This document shows, one piece after another, positions 52,287-60,072 of a DNA stretch of 60,072 nucleotides. The DNA lies in the NCBI GenBank assembly GCA_022703375.1, contig JAKLDS010000008.1:1-60072 (forward strand), read 5' to 3'. The stretch is from Deltaproteobacteria bacterium. Its GTDB lineage: Bacteria > Desulfobacterota > Syntrophia > Syntrophales > Smithellaceae. Position numbers and translations under genes: made by a program. Numbering within the stretch: the first letter of the stretch is position 1; the number at the start of each line of letters is the position of its first letter. Under the pieces are notes generated by a model, which saw only the letters and a list, made by a program, of their open reading frames with translations, was not told the DNA's origin and searched no databases.

Positions 52287-54185
52287 ATGGAAGGAAGTTT
52301 GAAGTATGAAGATGTTTACAAGGAATCGGTAACTCAGCCCGATGTTTTCTGGGGAAAAGCGGGTGCAGAAGTTAAATGGGTTAAAAAATGGGACAAGGTT
52401 CTCGATGACAGCAAGAAGCCTTTCTACCGGTGGTTTGTTGGCGGCGAACTCAATACCTGCTACAATGCGCTTGATTATCATGTGGAAAACGGCCGCGGCG
52501 ATCAGACGGCAATCATTCACGACAGCCCGGTAACTAATTCCGTCACCAAAATAACTTATAAGGAATTACTTGAGCAGGTGGCCAAGTTTGCCGGCGTCCT
52601 TCAGGGAATGGGCGTTAAGAAAGGCGACACTGTCATCATCTATATGCCAATGATTCCGCAGGCGGTAATGGCGGTTTTGGCCTGCGCCCGTTTAGGCGCT
52701 GTTCATTCCGTAGTTTTCGGCGGATTTGCTCCCAATGAACTGGCTATCCGTATTAATGATGCCAAACCCAAAATAATGGTTTCCGCTTCCTGCGGCATCG
52801 AAGGGAAAAAAGTTATCCCCTACAAGCCCCTGCTTGATGAAGCCATTAAACTGGCGGATCACAAGCCGGAAAAAACAATAATTTTCCAGCGTCCGCAGAT
52901 AACCGCGGACTTGAAGGCGGGACATGACTTTAACTGGGAAGAAGTGATGAAAACCGCCAAGAAGGCTGATTGTGTAACTGTTAAGGCGACCGATCCGCTT
53001 TATATTCTCTATACCTCGGGAACGACGGGAAAACCCAAGGGTGTCATGCGCGACAACGGCGGTCATGCGGTTGCTTTGAAATGGTCTATGAAACACATTT
53101 ATGATGTGCAGCCGGGCGATGTTTACTGGGCGGCATCGGATGTCGGCTGGGTCGTCGGCCATTCCTACATTGTGTATGCGCCATTGCTTTATGGTTGCAC
53201 TACCATCGTGTATGAGGGAAAACCGATCGGCACACCCGATCCCGGAGCCTTCTGGAGAGTGATTTCTCAGCATGGTGTACGAGTGCTCTTTACCGCTCCG
53301 ACTGCTTTCCGCGCTATCAAGAAAGAAGACCCCAATGGTGAATATCTGAAAAAATACGACATCAAGTCTTTGAAATATCTTTTCCTGGCCGGCGAAAGAC
53401 TAGATCCGGATACCTATCATTGGGCGAGTGGCATGCTGAAAATCCCCGTGGTTGACCACTGGTGGCAGACCGAAACCGGTTGGCCGATAGCGGCGAACTG
53501 CATGGGCATCGAGAAGTTCCCCATCAAAGCCGGTTCGCCCACCAAGGCCGTTCCCGGTTATAACGTGCAAATTCTGGACAGCAACGGCAAAGAATTGCCC
53601 AATGGTCAGGAGGGTTCAGTCGCTATTAAGCTGCCGCTTCCTCCGGGCTGTCTGCCCACCCTGTGGAATGATGACAAGCGTTATCTGGATTACGTCACCG
53701 ATGTTCCCGGTTATTACGTAACAGGAGACGGCGGTTTCTACGATAAAGACGGCTATCTATTTATCATGGGACGTATTGATGATGTTATCAATGTTGCCGG
53801 TCATCGTCTTTCCACCGGTTCGATGGAAGAAATTATTTCCAAACATCAGGATGTCGCGGAATGCGCAGTGTTCGGCATGAATGAGCAGCTCAAGGGAGAA
53901 GTTCCCGTGGGATTTGCCGTACTCAAAGCCGGTGTTACCCGCGACCATGCGGAAATCGTGAAAGAACTGGTGCAGATGGTACGTAACGATATCGGAGCCG
54001 TTGCCTGTTTCAAACAGGTTGCCATAGTCAAGGCCTTGCCCAAGACCCGTTCCGGCAAGACGTTGCGCAGCACAATGAGGAAGATAGTTAATCAGCAGCA
54101 ATACGTGGTGCCTTCCACTATTGATGATCCCGCTGTATTGGATGTGATTAAAGAAGCGGCGCAGAAATTGAAGGAAGAAGCGTAG
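52287..54185 (+). CDS. prpE: propionyl-CoA synthetase (PrpE/ACSS3-type)
   Basis: A 632-aa AMP-forming acyl-CoA synthetase. The ATP loop is YILYTSGTTGKPKGVMRDNGG, and the segments YWAASDVGWVVGHSYIVYAP, GKPIGTPDPGAFWRVI and FTAPTAFRAIKKEDP are closer to propionyl- than to acetyl-CoA synthetases. The C-terminal lysine loop is LPKTRSGKTLRSTMRK. It activates propionate, the entry to the methylmalonyl-CoA or Smithella-type dismutation route. AGGAAGGGAGA precedes the ATG. The substrate choice is based on recalled motif differences; acetate activation is not excluded. Confidence 0.88.
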   Translation: MEGSLKYEDVYKESVTQPDVFWGKAGAEVKWVKKWDKVLDDSKKPFYRWFVGGELNTCYNALDYHVENGRGDQTAIIHDSPVTNSVTKITYKELLEQVAKFAGVLQGMGVKKGDTVIIYMPMIPQAVMAVLACARLGAVHSVVFGGFAPNELAIRINDAKPKIMVSASCGIEGKKVIPYKPLLDEAIKLADHKPEKTIIFQRPQITADLKAGHDFNWEEVMKTAKKADCVTVKATDPLYILYTSGTTGKPKGVMRDNGGHAVALKWSMKHIYDVQPGDVYWAASDVGWVVGHSYIVYAPLLYGCTTIVYEGKPIGTPDPGAFWRVISQHGVRVLFTAPTAFRAIKKEDPNGEYLKKYDIKSLKYLFLAGERLDPDTYHWASGMLKIPVVDHWWQTETGWPIAANCMGIEKFPIKAGSPTKAVPGYNVQILDSNGKELPNGQEGSVAIKLPLPPGCLPTLWNDDKRYLDYVTDVPGYYVTGDGGFYDKDGYLFIMGRIDDVINVAGHRLSTGSMEEIISKHQDVAECAVFGMNEQLKGEVPVGFAVLKAGVTRDHAEIVKELVQMVRNDIGAVACFKQVAIVKALPKTRSGKTLRSTMRKIVNQQQYVVPSTIDDPAVLDVIKEAAQKLKEEA

Positions 54186-54200
54186 AGGCTTGTCCTTACG

Positions 54201-54286
54201 CTTATTAACGAAGGGAGCCTCAGGCAAATGCATCGGCCCCGCATTTCCTGTTGTTTGCAGATTCCAGGTTAATAAGCCTGAGGCTC
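54201..54286 (+). ncRNA. pseudoknot-like structured region after prpE
   Basis: Two perfect pairings interleave: CTTATTAAC (54201-54209) with GTTAATAAG (54268-54276), and GAGCCTCAGGC (54215-54225) with GCCTGAGGCTC (54276-54286). Between them AAATGC/GCATTT (54226-54231/54241-54246) forms a small hairpin. The A-B-A'-B' order is that of a pseudoknot, or of two alternative folds sharing base 54276. It lies right after the prpE stop. Confidence 0.5.
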
Positions 54287-54301
54287 TGATTTTAAAACCA
54301 G

Positions 54302-54344
54302 GCGGAGAGTCCACGGTATAATCCGGCGGCTCTCCGCTTTCTTT
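54302..54344 (+). terminator. intrinsic terminator of prpE
   Basis: GCGGAGAG (54302-54309) pairs with CTCTCCGC (54330-54337), followed by TTTCTTT. It lies just beyond the pseudoknot-like region. Confidence 0.75.
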
Positions 54345-54467
54345 GTGATGCCGTCTGCGCAGGATTTAGTTCGTCTTTTAGCACTGCGAAAAATTACTCC
54401 TGCTGAATGTAATGTTGCAGTAAATATTCTTTTGATATATCTTCTCGGATAAAAAGCAGATAAAAAA

Positions 54468-55706
54468 ATGGGAAATCATTTGCGAAATAATCGTAATGAT
54501 AAAAAATTTTTTCTTTCTTTCCTTCTTGTATTAATTTCCCCGTTGCTGTTTGCCGGTCAATCTCCCGCGGAAAGCCAGATATTTGAAAAATGGCTTGAAG
54601 GAGTTCGCCTGGAGGCTTTGGCGCGGGGCATCCAATCAGGAACCCTGAACGATGTTTTTGCCGGAATTGAGCCGCTTAACGAAGTTACGGAACTCGACAG
54701 GCAACAGCCGGAATTTCGGCAGGCCTTTTGGGAATATCTGAATGCGCGCGTTACTCCGGCCAGGATTGAACAAGGCCGCGCTTATCTTAAGGAATACAGA
54801 AAAATACTGAATAAAGTCAGTAAGACATATGGTGTACAACCACACTTCCTTGTCGCTCTCTGGGGTATCGAATCAGATTATGGAGCGATCAAGGGAAGCT
54901 ATCCGCTGGTGGCGGCGCTGGCGACGCTGGCCTTCGAAGGACGGCGCACAGCCTTTTTCCGCCGACAGTTGCTGGATCTTTTGCAATTGATAGATGAGGG
55001 ACATATCCGGAATGATGCGACAGGGTCATGGGCGGGCGCCATGGGGCACACTCAATTCATGCCGGAAACATACCGGAAGCACGCCATTGATTTTGACAAA
55101 GACGGCAGAAAAGATCTCTGGTACAGCCTTGCCGATGTTTTTGCTTCTTCCGCCAACTATCTGGCCTTATCCGGGTGGGAAAAAGGAAAAGGCTGGGGCC
55201 GGGAAGTGCTGCTGCCGGAAGGCTTTGACTATGCACTGTGCGATTTGAGAATCAAAAAAACATTGTCGGAATGGAGAAAGCTGGGTGTGCAAAAAGTTGG
55301 AAATGGCCGCCTGCCGCAAGGCAAAACGGAGGCGTCGCTGGTTCTGCCGGGCGGTGCAGACGGCGGCCCGGCGTTGCTGGTTTATCAGAATTTTCACGTT
55401 CTTTTGGAGTGGAACCGGTCAATCCTTTATGCCGTTTCGGTCGGCCATCTGGCCGACCGTCTGACCGGCGCGCCCGCATTCCGGCAGCCGGGCAAAAATA
55501 TTGCTGCGCTTACCCTTGCCGAATCAATGGAATTGCAACGATTGCTGGCATGCTGGGGTTATTATAAGGGCGAGGTAGATGGTATTGCCGGTACGAAAAC
55601 CCGTGAGGCCATCAGGATATTTCAGCAAGAGAATTTACTGCCCGCGGACGGTTACCCCTCGCTCCGGACTCTGGAGTATCTGCGGGTAAAAACAAATCAA
55701 ATATAA
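54468..55706 (+). CDS. MltB-type lytic murein transglycosylase with PG-binding domain
   Basis: A 412-aa exported enzyme. A signal sequence occupies residues ~13-33 (FFLSFLLVLISPLLFAG). The catalytic domain has the active Glu in WGIESDYGAIKG and GSWAGAMGHTQFMPETY, with DFDKDGRKDLW. The C-terminal ~60 residues are a peptidoglycan-binding domain (LLACWGYYKGEVDGIAGTKT). It cleaves murein glycan during wall turnover. It stands alone between prpE and moaA. Confidence 0.93.
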   Translation: MGNHLRNNRNDKKFFLSFLLVLISPLLFAGQSPAESQIFEKWLEGVRLEALARGIQSGTLNDVFAGIEPLNEVTELDRQQPEFRQAFWEYLNARVTPARIEQGRAYLKEYRKILNKVSKTYGVQPHFLVALWGIESDYGAIKGSYPLVAALATLAFEGRRTAFFRRQLLDLLQLIDEGHIRNDATGSWAGAMGHTQFMPETYRKHAIDFDKDGRKDLWYSLADVFASSANYLALSGWEKGKGWGREVLLPEGFDYALCDLRIKKTLSEWRKLGVQKVGNGRLPQGKTEASLVLPGGADGGPALLVYQNFHVLLEWNRSILYAVSVGHLADRLTGAPAFRQPGKNIAALTLAESMELQRLLACWGYYKGEVDGIAGTKTREAIRIFQQENLLPADGYPSLRTLEYLRVKTNQI

Positions 55707-55738
55707 TAAAACAGTAAGATAAATAATCTGCCGGTTTA

Positions 55739-56731
55739 TCAGCCGCCGATGGCGGACATATCACGCCGGCATTTTTTTAAATTATTGTCGGAACAGTCAA
55801 GGTCATGGTGTTTGGGCTTCGATAATATTGCCCCACTGATGATATTTTCCAGTTCGGCATCCCCGCAGTTTTGACGCAGTGCTGCTTTTAAATCAATTTC
55901 TTCCGGTTGCAGCAGACAGGCCAGCAATTTACCATCTGCCGTTAATCTCAGGCGATTACAGGAAGAACAGAAGTGATTGCTGACGGGATTAATAAAACCG
56001 ATTTCTCCCAAACCGCCTTTGATTCTAAATCGCCTGGCCGGGCCATCGGATTTTTGCGTTTTGCCGGGTATTGCCTCCAGAGTGTATTGGGAATTGATTT
56101 TTTCCAGCACCTGAGAGGTCGGCAGATAATCGGGGTTTTGATTTGATTGTGCTTTGCCCAAAGGCATCAGCTCGATGAAACGCACCTGAAAGGGTTTGTC
56201 AATGGCCAGCCTTGAAAACGCCAGTACCTCATCATCATTAAATCCTTTGATTGCTACTGTGTTAATCTTTATCGGCGAAAAACCGGCTTCTTCCGCTTTG
56301 GCAATTCCTCTTAAGACAGCATCAAGATTTCCTCCTCCTGTTATATACGAATACTTTTTTTTGTTGAGGGAATCAAGGCTGATATTAATGCGGTGCACAC
56401 CTGTGGCAAAAATAGCGCAGGCGAATTGTTCCAGCAGGATTCCGTTAGTTGTCAGGCTGATATCCCGCAAGCCGGTGATATTTTTCAGCGAGGCCAGGAA
56501 ATCAACGACTCCGCGGCGAACCAGCGGTTCACCGCCCGTAACGCGAATTTTGATTAATCCCATTTTAACGGCAATACGGACGACACGAATTATTTCTTCG
56601 TAACGCAGAATGTCCTGATGGCCCTGCAGAGAGAAGTCTTCTTTGGGACGGCAATATCTGCATCTGAGGTTGCACCGGTCAGTGATGGAAACCCTTAAAT
56701 AATTTATTTCGCGATCAAATTTATCCAGCAT
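55739..56731 (-). CDS. moaA: GTP 3',8-cyclase MoaA
   Basis: A 330-aa radical SAM enzyme starting molybdopterin synthesis. The N-terminal cluster motif is CNLRCRYCRP, SAM-binding GGEPLVRRGV follows, and the second cluster is CSSCNRLRLTADGKLLACL with one more cysteine 14 residues on. The C-terminal GG (SAIGG) is present. Molybdopterin or tungstopterin is needed for formate dehydrogenases in syntrophs. It is divergent from greA. Confidence 0.95.
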   Translation of the reverse strand: MLDKFDREINYLRVSITDRCNLRCRYCRPKEDFSLQGHQDILRYEEIIRVVRIAVKMGLIKIRVTGGEPLVRRGVVDFLASLKNITGLRDISLTTNGILLEQFACAIFATGVHRINISLDSLNKKKYSYITGGGNLDAVLRGIAKAEEAGFSPIKINTVAIKGFNDDEVLAFSRLAIDKPFQVRFIELMPLGKAQSNQNPDYLPTSQVLEKINSQYTLEAIPGKTQKSDGPARRFRIKGGLGEIGFINPVSNHFCSSCNRLRLTADGKLLACLLQPEEIDLKAALRQNCGDAELENIISGAILSKPKHHDLDCSDNNLKKCRRDMSAIGG

Positions 56732-56983
56732 ATTCTAAAAATGATTGCCTCTAGTTCAAGCATTTTGTTCGATAACATAATAAAAGCAACAAAACAACTA
56801 TAGTGTCTTTGCTTTTTTTGAACATAAAATTTCCGGGCAAGAAAATATTCATCAGGAGAAACCGGACGAAATGTTTCTTGACATGGTGGTGGTTCTCGTT
56901 TAAAGCAAAACCAATGTTGGCCCTGTCTATTGCATCAGACAAGAATTCTCAGCGGCAGCGCCGAAAAACAATCTGGAGTATAT

Positions 56984-57463
56984 ATGGAAAAGACACCCAT
57001 TACAAAAAATGGTTTTGAAAAATTAAAAAAAGAACTGGAACGTCTCAAGAATGTTTCCATTCCGGAAAATATCCGCGATATTGAAATAGCGCGGGGCCAC
57101 GGCGATTTGTCCGAAAACGCCGAATATTCGGCTGCTAAAGAAAGGCAGTCTTTTCTGCATGGCAAGATGCAGGAATTGGAAAACAATTTAGCTACTTCCA
57201 ATGTGATTGATTTAAAAGGGCTTACTAATGAAAAAGTTGTTTTCGGCTGTTACGTGTGCCTCGAAGACACAACAAGCGGCGAAAGAATCAAACATCAACT
57301 GGTTGGCCCTTATGAGTCTGACATTAATCTCAATAAAGTATCCGTTACTTCACCTATCGGCAAAGCTGTCATAGGCAAGCGCGTCGGTGATGAAATCACC
57401 GTGAAAACACCGGGCGGAATCAGGTATTTTGAAGTGGTAGATATTTACCTGGAAGAAAAATAA
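56984..57463 (+). CDS. greA: transcription elongation factor GreA
   Basis: A 159-aa GreA of standard length. The N-terminal coiled coil (TKNGFEKLKKELERLKN; ARGHGDLSENAEYSAAKERQ with the acidic tip) is followed by the FKBP-like C-terminal domain with SPIGKAVIGKRVGDEI. An ATG 18 codons upstream gives an unusual extension; the start at 56984 follows CTGGAG and fits GreA. Confidence 0.95.
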   Translation: MEKTPITKNGFEKLKKELERLKNVSIPENIRDIEIARGHGDLSENAEYSAAKERQSFLHGKMQELENNLATSNVIDLKGLTNEKVVFGCYVCLEDTTSGERIKHQLVGPYESDINLNKVSVTSPIGKAVIGKRVGDEITVKTPGGIRYFEVVDIYLEEK

Positions 57464-57483
57464 AATTTCCTTCCTGCATTTTG

Positions 57484-59019
57484 TTAATCTATTTTGATGC
57501 TCGCCTTCACAACTTTTTTGTCAATCTTGCCGGCCCCTGTTTTTGGTATCTCTTTTACAAATTTAAAAAATTTCGGTATTTTGTATTTGGCCAGTCTTTC
57601 CAGACAATGCTCCTTTATTTTTTTCTCGGTTAGCTGAGGATCGCTGGCAACGATTATCGCGCATCCTACTTCCCCCCATTTAGGATCGGGAACACCGATT
57701 ACAGTTACTTCGGCAACGCCCTCGCAGCTGAATATTGCGCTTTCTATTTCCGCCGGATAAATATTTTCGCCGCCGGAGATGATCATGTCTTTCAACCGGT
57801 CGACTATTTTGAAATAACCTTCTTCATCCTTCATGCCTAAATCGCCGGTATGGAGCCAGCCGTCAACGATCGTTTTGCTGGTCGCCTCCGGATTGTTCCA
57901 GTAGCCGGAACAGACATGATCACCTCTGATAATTATTTCGCCGACCTCATTGGGGCCGACTTCCTTGCCAGCTTCATCGACAAGCTTCACATCAACATGG
58001 AAAAGGGGGATTCCGACATAACCGGGTTTACGGCGGACATCCGCTTTGGGCAGCCAGAATGTATTCGGGCCGGCTTCAGTCAATCCATAACCTGTTTTAA
58101 AATCAATTCCTCTTGCCCAGAATTTTTCAAATACATCAAGAGGAGCCGGAGCACCACCGTTGATAACAAGCTTGCAGCGGGAGAAATCCACCTTGTTCCA
58201 GTCCTTGTGTTGCTGCATGGTGATGAACATGGTGGGAACGCCGAAAAACAATGTTACATTCCAGTTATTGATTAAATCAAATGTCTGCTCAACGCTGAAG
58301 CTTTTGCATAAGATGCTCGTTCCTCCGGCCTGAACCAATGGGGCAGTAAAAACATTCAAACCGCCCGTATGAAAAAGAGGAGCGTTTAAAATGGCAATAT
58401 CACTGCTGTCCAATTCCCACGACATTACTGTGTTTATAGCGTTAGTATTAATTGCCCGGAAAGTGAGCATAGCGCCTTTGGGCAAGCCGGTGGTTCCTCC
58501 CGTGTAGCAGATAACCCACGGGTCATCCTGAGATATTTCCACCTTGGGGAAAGGCTTTGCGGGAAATTTATTTTTATCGGAAAAGTTTTTATCGGTTGGC
58601 GCAACTTTTTTATCAATAGCCAGCCAGTGATTGACGCAACTGGTGTTTTTCTGAAGACTGGCGGCAAGTTCGCTAAAATCACCGGAGTAGATTAACACTT
58701 GCGGAGAGGCATCATCAATAATTCCTTTCAATTCAACGGGAGTTAAGCGCCAGTTCAAGCTCTGCATGATTGAGCCGAGTTTGTTGCAGGCAAACCAGGT
58801 TTCCAGATATTCCATGCAATTGCCCGCCAGTATGGCAACACGGTCGCCTTTGCCGATTCCGAGAGACTGCAAATAATAGGCGGTCTGATTGGTGCTTTTA
58901 TTCCACTGAGCATAGGTAATTTTTTCTTTTGTGTCCGCATTAATAATCGCCACTTTATCCGGGGATAACAAGGATCTTTTCTCCAGCCAGTCCGGGACAT
59001 AGCTTGTTTTATCCGCCAT
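57484..59019 (-). CDS. fatty-acid-CoA ligase-like acyl-CoA synthetase
   Basis: A 511-aa AMP-forming ligase. The ATP loop is CYTGGTTGLPKGAML, then GYGLTEAGPNTFWLP, DGWLHTGDLGMKDEEGYFKIVDRLKDMIISGGENIYPAEIE (read in parts) and the catalytic Lys in PKTGAGKIDKK. It most resembles medium/long-chain or aromatic acid CoA ligases; substrate cannot be fixed. It is convergent with greA and lies upstream of a 630-bp region preceding the rRNA gene. Confidence 0.9.
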   Translation of the reverse strand: MADKTSYVPDWLEKRSLLSPDKVAIINADTKEKITYAQWNKSTNQTAYYLQSLGIGKGDRVAILAGNCMEYLETWFACNKLGSIMQSLNWRLTPVELKGIIDDASPQVLIYSGDFSELAASLQKNTSCVNHWLAIDKKVAPTDKNFSDKNKFPAKPFPKVEISQDDPWVICYTGGTTGLPKGAMLTFRAINTNAINTVMSWELDSSDIAILNAPLFHTGGLNVFTAPLVQAGGTSILCKSFSVEQTFDLINNWNVTLFFGVPTMFITMQQHKDWNKVDFSRCKLVINGGAPAPLDVFEKFWARGIDFKTGYGLTEAGPNTFWLPKADVRRKPGYVGIPLFHVDVKLVDEAGKEVGPNEVGEIIIRGDHVCSGYWNNPEATSKTIVDGWLHTGDLGMKDEEGYFKIVDRLKDMIISGGENIYPAEIESAIFSCEGVAEVTVIGVPDPKWGEVGCAIIVASDPQLTEKKIKEHCLERLAKYKIPKFFKFVKEIPKTGAGKIDKKVVKASIKID

Positions 59020-59335
59020 AATTATTCTCCTTGCCAGAATGATTTTTTATAATTAATTGCCGTTGAATAAATAATAACGTCAATCAAAATATCTTTAGTA
59101 AAATTCTAGGCCTTATTGCATATTTGAAAATTTCTGTCAATAAAACCTATTTATTAAAATGGATTTGACTTACAATTTGTTGATTAAGGCATTAATATAT
59201 AAATAACCAATCAGCTGTCGCGGCGCAAAATATGCGACAGGAATTATTTCCGGGCCAAAAACAGGTTTTTAAGTGCTTGTAAAAAAAGAGAAAATACTGG
59301 CCCAATAAATAAAGTAATAATATGATATTTTTTTC

Positions 59336-59564
59336 TTGACACAAATGGATATAGGGAGTAAAAGCTCGCTTCTGTTCGTCAGAGATGTGCTTGAAGGTAA
59401 GTTGATAATTCAACATCTTCACCGACGGTATGAATCGTAGTTATCGGATAGCTCCTTTGATTACTGGCAGAACATAATTCTTTTAAATTTTGAAAATTGT
59501 TCTTGACAAAAAAGTCTTTTTGACTTATTTGTAAAAACTCGTTTCAAGATGGCTCTTTGGAAAT
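59336..59564 (+). promoter_or_regulatory. rRNA promoter region and boxA
   Basis: The 630 bp before 16S have no gene. TTGACA occurs at 59336-59341 and at 59504-59509, the second preceded by an A/T-rich stretch and followed at 17 nt by a TATTTG-like box. TGGCTCTTTGGAAA (59551-59564) matches the boxA antitermination consensus. AAGGAAGTT/AACTTCCTT (59626-59644) is probably part of the processing stem. Two tandem promoters are plausible. Confidence 0.6.
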
Positions 59565-59653
59565 TGAATAGTGGGATACAAAGATTTGTGGGTCCTATTT
59601 ATTTTTTTGAATTAACGCGAGAATAAAGGAAGTTTAACTTCCTTCTAGGATTA

Positions 59654-60072
<419 letters not shown>

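Overview
The window looks like a chromosomal segment of a strictly anaerobic, probably syntrophic bacterium of the Desulfobacterota, Syntrophus/Smithella-like. The grounds are the metabolic gene set (a four-subunit pyruvate:ferredoxin oxidoreductase next to NADH-dehydrogenase-type subunits, a propionyl-CoA synthetase, an acyl-CoA dehydrogenase and crotonase pair, a 2-enoate-reductase-type flavoprotein, MeaB and a cobalamin adenosyltransferase) and the character of the partial 16S rRNA gene at the right end. No database search was possible, so the taxon is an inference.

Left part (1-14.75 kb): tRNA-Asn, then a minus-strand operon porG-porD-porA-porB followed by NuoE-, NuoF- and NuoG-like electron-transfer subunits, which suggests pyruvate oxidation wired to NAD(H). 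Next come the two-subunit class I fumarase, the recombination/replication cluster recR-ybaB-dnaX with the SRP RNA gene upstream, a small nucleotidyltransferase pair, and the repair helicase MrfA (YprA).

Middle (14.75-32.1 kb): an accessory island made almost entirely of conflict genes. It holds three AbiEi/AbiEii pairs in three different arrangements, three AAA ATPases with DUF4143-type tails, a RhuM-Fic fusion and a class II Fic protein, a broken type II restriction-modification locus (methyltransferase cut off before its catalytic domain, TdeIII-like endonuclease intact), a GNAT-histone deacetylase fusion, a truncated LysR gene, and a region that looks like a structured RNA. No intact integrase or transposase is visible. 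The island sits exactly between mrfA and mrfB (YprB), which form an operon in other bacteria. Several island genes have strong promoters overlapped by inverted repeats, and three of these promoters would start transcription at or next to the ATG.

Right part (32.1-60 kb): mrfB, peroxiredoxin, cation efflux, KefB-type antiporter, MgtE-type transporter, alpha/beta hydrolase, a PIF1-like helicase with a WYL tail, and an in-frame chimera of a BKACE-family start with a methylmalonyl-CoA-mutase tail, followed by meaB and a cobalamin adenosyltransferase. Then come crotonase, acyl-CoA dehydrogenase, UspA, the enoate-reductase-like flavoprotein, tRNA-Phe, RDD protein/rsmE/prmA, a GntR regulator, propionyl-CoA synthetase with an unusual pseudoknot-like 3' region, a lytic transglycosylase, moaA, greA, an acyl-CoA ligase, and the promoter region and start of a 16S rRNA gene.

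The metabolic genes fit a propionate/short-chain-acid economy: PrpE activates propionate, the mutase helpers and fumarase serve a methylmalonyl-CoA route, PFOR handles pyruvate, and the acyl-CoA dehydrogenase and hydratase handle C4 intermediates.
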